From Methylomarinum sp. (GTDB lineage: Bacteria; Pseudomonadota; Gammaproteobacteria; Methylococcales; Methylomonadaceae), in assembly GCA_013139755.1 (NCBI GenBank), contig WTAG01000488.1, forward strand, positions 1-9,394: a stretch of DNA of 9,394 bases. Direction: 5' to 3'. Position 1 is the stretch's first letter. Each line of letters starts with the position of its first letter. A model generated the notes under the pieces. The model was given only the letters and a program-made list of their open reading frames with translations. It ran no database searches and was not told where the DNA came from. Both the position numbers and the translations under genes were made by a program. Positions 6,790-9,394 of this stretch are shown here, piece by piece.

Positions 6790-6795
6790 CAATTA

Positions 6796-6909
6796 TTATC
6801 CTTGGCGTTGCTTATGGCGTCCATCTTTACAGATAACGCGTAGTACACCATTTCTTTTGACTATTTTGCAGTTTCTACAAAGTTTTTTTACTGATGCGCG
6901 AACTTTCAC
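6796..6909 (-). CDS. rpmJ: Large ribosomal subunit protein L36 (zinc-binding type)
   Basis: A 37-residue protein beginning [19 protein letters not shown] and ending GRHKQRQG, the classic L36 of the 50S subunit, near the base of the L7/L12 stalk side. Cys11, Cys14, Cys27 and His32 are the zinc ligands of the zinc-containing paralogue. It is one residue shorter than the E. coli protein. The start is GTG (6909-6907): GAGGG lies 6 bases upstream, and the nearby ATG (6914-6912) is out of frame and stops after two codons. It follows secY by 25 bases, as at the end of the spc operon. It is easily missed because of its size. Confidence 0.95.
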   Translation of the reverse strand: MKVRASVKKLCRNCKIVKRNGVLRVICKDGRHKQRQG

Positions 6910-6915
6910 GACATA

Positions 6916-6920
6916 CCCTC
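6916..6920 (-). promoter_or_regulatory. Ribosome binding site that decides the rpmJ GTG start
   Basis: GAGGG on the minus strand stands 6 bases before the GTG codon of rpmJ. The out-of-frame ATG just upstream is only one base from it, too close to be used, so GTG is the start. Confidence 0.75.
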
Positions 6921-6934
6921 TTAATTAAATTAAA

Positions 6935-8257
6935 TTATCTTTTTAACTTGGCCTTTTGCATAAGACCATCATATTGCTGAGACATCATATGCGTTTGAAG
7001 CTGAGATATGAAATCCATTACAACAACAACAATAATCAACAGCGATGTACCACCAAAATAAAAAGGAACATTCCAATACACAATCATAAACTCTGGCAAC
7101 AAACATACTAAAGTAATGTAAAACGCACCAATCAATGTTAAACGTGTCATTACTTTATCTATATAGACTGTTGTTTGAACCCCAGGTCTAATTCCGGGTA
7201 AAAATGCACCCGATCTTTTAAGATTATCAGCTGTTTCTTTAGAATTAAAAACCAAAGCCGTATAAAAAAAGCAGAAGAAGATAATTGCAGTAGCATATAG
7301 CAATACATAGATAGGCTGACCAGGTGACAACATTGTTGATACATCCTGCAACCAACCAAATCCTTCATTCCCACTGAACCAACCCGCTATAGTTGACGGA
7401 AACAAAATAATACTTGAAGCAAAAATCGGCGGAATTACACCAGCCATATTCAGTTTTAAAGGCAAGAAACTACTTTGCCCCGCCATCATCTTACGACCTT
7501 GCTGACGCTTAGGATAGTTAATAATAATCCTACGCTGCCCTCTTTCCACAAAAACAACCAATGCAGTAACAGCAATAGCAACAAGGAACAACAGCACTAT
7601 AAAAGCACCATTCATCTCACCTGTTCTAGCCAACTCAAGTGTTCCACCAATTGCAGAAGGAAGTCCAGATACGATACCAGCGAAAATAATCAATGAAATA
7701 CCATTTCCTATTCCACGCTCGGTAACCTGCTCACCCAACCACATCAAGAATATTGTCCCAGTAACCAAAGTAATAGTTGTGATAACAATAAAACTTAAAC
7801 CAGGATCGATAACAACTCCTAAACCACCTGCTGTCTGATTCTGCAAAGCCATCGATATACCTATCGCCTGAAATGTTGCCAGAACAACAGTACCATAACG
7901 GGTATATTGAGAAATCTTTCTGCGGCCAGACTCACCTTCTTTCTTAATCTGCTCCATTGCCGGAACAACTACCGTCATTAGCTGCATAATAATAGATGCA
8001 GAAATATACGGCATGATACCCAGAGCAAAAAGACTTAAACGCATCAATGCACCACCAGAGAACATGTTAAACATGTCCAATATAGATCCACTCTGCTGTT
8101 CAAACATGATCGCCAATGCTTTTGGATCAATTCCAGGCACAGGTATATGTGCTCCGACTCGATACACAAAGAAAGCACCAAGGACAAACAACAACCTTGA
8201 TCTTAACTCTGCAAAAGCGCCCGTTTTACTTGTCATTTCAGCTCTTGAAGTACTCAC
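6935..8257 (-). CDS. secY: Protein translocase channel subunit SecY
   Basis: SecY is the inner-membrane channel through which SecA or the ribosome passes unfolded proteins, with SecE and SecG. The 440 residues (E. coli 443) show ten membrane spans, roughly 22-40, 75-98, 119-138, 153-175, 182-203, 217-236, 271-291, 314-336, 369-390 and 398-416. The plug region is around 57-70 ([12 protein letters not shown]). Conserved segments include [45 protein letters not shown] and the cytoplasmic loop [11 protein letters not shown] with Arg357, the residue essential for SecA-driven transport in E. coli. I choose the GTG at 8257-8255, which directly abuts the rplO stop and has GAGGA 4 bases upstream. ATG at 8236 would shorten the N-terminus by seven residues and has a poorer binding site. 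Placement between rplO and rpmJ is standard. Confidence 0.97.
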   Translation of the reverse strand: MSTSRAEMTSKTGAFAELRSRLLFVLGAFFVYRVGAHIPVPGIDPKALAIMFEQQSGSILDMFNMFSGGALMRLSLFALGIMPYISASIIMQLMTVVVPAMEQIKKEGESGRRKISQYTRYGTVVLATFQAIGISMALQNQTAGGLGVVIDPGLSFIVITTITLVTGTIFLMWLGEQVTERGIGNGISLIIFAGIVSGLPSAIGGTLELARTGEMNGAFIVLLFLVAIAVTALVVFVERGQRRIIINYPKRQQGRKMMAGQSSFLPLKLNMAGVIPPIFASSIILFPSTIAGWFSGNEGFGWLQDVSTMLSPGQPIYVLLYATAIIFFCFFYTALVFNSKETADNLKRSGAFLPGIRPGVQTTVYIDKVMTRLTLIGAFYITLVCLLPEFMIVYWNVPFYFGGTSLLIIVVVVMDFISQLQTHMMSQQYDGLMQKAKLKR

Positions 8258-8692
8258 TTATTCCTCTACTTTGCCGCCAGCAGCTTCTATAGATACTTTA
8301 GCACCAGATGTTACTTTCAGCCCTTTAACAGTAACAGATTTAGAAATCTCACCTGACTTAATAATCTTTACTGTTTTAGCAAATGAAGGAACCAGATTAG
8401 CAGCTTTTAAGGCAGCTAAATCTACAACTTCAGCATTAACTGAACCTACTTCATATAAAGTAACTTCTGACGAATATTTTTTTACACGAGATCTAAAGCC
8501 AACTTTAGGCAGTCTACGTTGCAAAGGCATTTGACCACCTTCAAAACCCACCTTATGAAAGCCACCACTTCTCGACTTTTGTCCTTTATGCCCGCGCCCA
8601 CAAGTTTTACCTAAAGTACAGCCAATACCTCTACCGACTCTTTTAGATTTTTTTCGTGTACCGTAAGCAGATTGAATTGTATTTAAAAACAT
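8258..8692 (-). CDS. rplO: Large ribosomal subunit protein L15
   Basis: L15 binds 23S rRNA late in 50S assembly. The 144-residue product equals E. coli L15. The glycine- and lysine-rich N-terminal extension is present ([22 protein letters not shown]), then [21 protein letters not shown], and the C-terminal AAGGKVEE. Two cysteines replace serine and glycine of E. coli in the [11 protein letters not shown] loop. Its ATG shares one base with the rpmD stop (TAATG), and its TAA is followed immediately by the secY GTG, so both junctions suit translational coupling. Its last codons contain the secY ribosome binding site. Confidence 0.98.
   Translation of the reverse strand: MFLNTIQSAYGTRKKSKRVGRGIGCTLGKTCGRGHKGQKSRSGGFHKVGFEGGQMPLQRRLPKVGFRSRVKKYSSEVTLYEVGSVNAEVVDLAALKAANLVPSFAKTVKIIKSGEISKSVTVKGLKVTSGAKVSIEAAGGKVEE
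8261..8272 (-). promoter_or_regulatory. secY ribosome binding site inside the last codons of rplO
   Basis: AAAGTAGAGGAA encodes the final KVEE of L15 and also provides GAGGA 4 bases before the secY GTG, favouring that start over the ATG seven codons later. The same 12 bases recur at 8698-8709. Confidence 0.75.
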
Positions 8693-8877
8693 TACACTTC
8701 CTCTACTTTCAACATATATGAAACTTTATTGATCATTCCACGATTTTCAGGAGTATCAATAACTTCAACTGTGTGACGTATTTTACGTAGTCCCAATCCT
8801 TTTAAGCATGCTTGGTGACTTTTCAATCGCCCAATCTTACTTTTGGTCATGGTTACACTTATTTTTTTATCAGCCAT
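8692..8877 (-). CDS. rpmD: Large ribosomal subunit protein L30
   Basis: A 61-residue 50S protein. It shows the short L30 fold: [14 protein letters not shown], then [16 protein letters not shown], and the C-terminal [17 protein letters not shown]. It is slightly longer than E. coli L30 at both ends. It is separated from rpsE by 5 bases and overlaps the rplO start by one base. No good ribosome binding site precedes it, so expression probably depends on ribosomes finishing rpsE. Confidence 0.97.
   Translation of the reverse strand: MADKKISVTMTKSKIGRLKSHQACLKGLGLRKIRHTVEVIDTPENRGMINKVSYMLKVEEV
8698..8709 (-). promoter_or_regulatory. rplO ribosome binding site inside the last codons of rpmD
   Basis: AAAGTAGAGGAA encodes KVEE near the end of L30 and provides GAGGA 6 bases before the rplO ATG (8692). 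It is identical to the site used for secY at 8261-8272. Confidence 0.7.
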
Positions 8878-8882
8878 GATTG

Positions 8883-9394
8883 CTATCCGGTAATTTGATC
8901 AACTGTCAAACCACGTTTAGCCGCGATTTGTTCAGCATTTTGCATTTCAGTTAAACCCTTAATAGTTGCTCTCACAACATTAATAGGATTATTTGTACCG
9001 ATACACTTAGCTAAAACGTTATGCACACCTACAACTTCAAAAACAGCACGCATAGCACCACCAGCGATGATACCTGTACCTTCAGAAGCAGGCTGCATAT
9101 AAACTTTAGCAGCGCCAGTCTCACCAGTCACCGTATATTGTAGAGTACCTTCTTTCAACTGTACTTTACGCATATTTTTTCTTGCTTGCTCAAGTGACTT
9201 CTGAATGGCTATAGGCACTTCTCTTGCTTTACATACGCCATAACCAACACGCCCTTGACCATCACCGACAACCGTAAGAGCTGCAAAGCCAAAAACCCTA
9301 CCACCCTTAACAACTTTAGCAACACGTCGCACTGAAACTAACTTTTCCTGCAAGCCATCTGCACTTGCTTGACCTTGAGGTCCTGATGTAGCCA
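8883..9394 (-). CDS. rpsE: Small ribosomal subunit protein S5 (lacking only the first base of its start codon)
   Basis: S5 helps keep decoding accurate and lines the mRNA entry channel of the 30S subunit. The frame runs to the window end: bases 9394-9393 read TG, the last two bases of a start codon whose first base is position 9395. The full protein would be 170 residues starting [19 protein letters not shown] (E. coli 167). Visible are [26 protein letters not shown] (the double-stranded RNA-binding-like N-terminal domain and spectinomycin loop region), [11 protein letters not shown], and the C-terminal domain with [22 protein letters not shown] and [17 protein letters not shown] at 9353 could be mistaken for the start but lies inside the conserved N-terminus. 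rpmD follows after 5 bases. Confidence 0.96.
   Translation of the reverse strand, partial: ATSGPQGQASADGLQEKLVSVRRVAKVVKGGRVFGFAALTVVGDGQGRVGYGVCKAREVPIAIQKSLEQARKNMRKVQLKEGTLQYTVTGETGAAKVYMQPASEGTGIIAGGAMRAVFEVVGVHNVLAKCIGTNNPINVVRATIKGLTEMQNAEQIAAKRGLTVDQITG

Noticed and set aside
6721..6795. The E. coli-type S4-binding pseudoknot in the alpha-operon leader
   Set aside because: The gap between rpmJ and rpsM is 75 bases and the predicted leader only about 33, and I see no nested pairing around the rpsM start; not annotated.
8013..8534. A 173-codon open frame on the plus strand across rplO and secY
   Set aside because: It lies antisense to two clearly conserved genes, has no binding site, and its translation resembles no protein I know; it is a shadow of their codon use.
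1..9394. Mobile elements, CRISPR arrays, toxin-antitoxin pairs, tRNA genes or a new defence system
   Set aside because: All gaps are under 200 bases and filled by terminators, promoters or AT-rich spacer; no transposase, long repeats or cloverleaf structures are visible.

Overview
This is an AT-rich chromosomal window from a gammaproteobacterium. The evidence is the gene order on the minus strand, which follows the end of the E. coli spc operon (rpsE-rpmD-rplO-secY-rpmJ) and the whole alpha operon (rpsM-rpsK-rpsD-rpoA-rplQ). It is also in close protein similarity to E. coli-type SodB, SecY, RpoA and ribosomal proteins, and in a 7Fe ferredoxin of the Azotobacter FdI type. I cannot name the genus.

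Left part (1-3870). The window opens inside an elongation factor G gene on the plus strand whose sequence looks like the second, fusA2-type EF-G paralogue of gammaproteobacteria. It ends at a strong hairpin terminator and faces sodB (Fe superoxide dismutase, minus strand), which has its own terminator. sodB is divergent from a plus-strand set of three genes: a short CYTH/triphosphate tunnel metalloenzyme, an exported TPR-like protein of unknown function, and fdxA. The 179-base divergent region holds a candidate sodB promoter with two adjacent inverted repeats.

Right part (3871-9394). fdxA converges on the ribosomal cluster across a 31-base perfect palindrome that can terminate both strands. 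Reading leftward on the minus strand are rpsE (complete except for one base of its start codon), rpmD, rplO, secY and a 37-codon rpmJ. A well-formed promoter between rpmJ and rpsM then drives rpsM, rpsK, rpsD, rpoA and rplQ. The genes are tightly packed (1-base overlap to 25-base gaps), apart from the 75-base promoter gap.

Together the right part supplies ribosomal proteins of both subunits, the RNA polymerase alpha subunit and the SecY translocon channel. The left part adds a translation factor, oxidative-stress defence, an electron carrier and two less understood proteins. No stretch longer than 300 bases lacks a gene. I see no mobile element, CRISPR array, tRNA or rRNA. I do not see a clearly new biological system. 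The points most worth checking are the likely leaderless TPR gene, the dyads at the sodB promoter, the short alpha-operon leader, and the contrasting codon usage of the EF-G paralogue.
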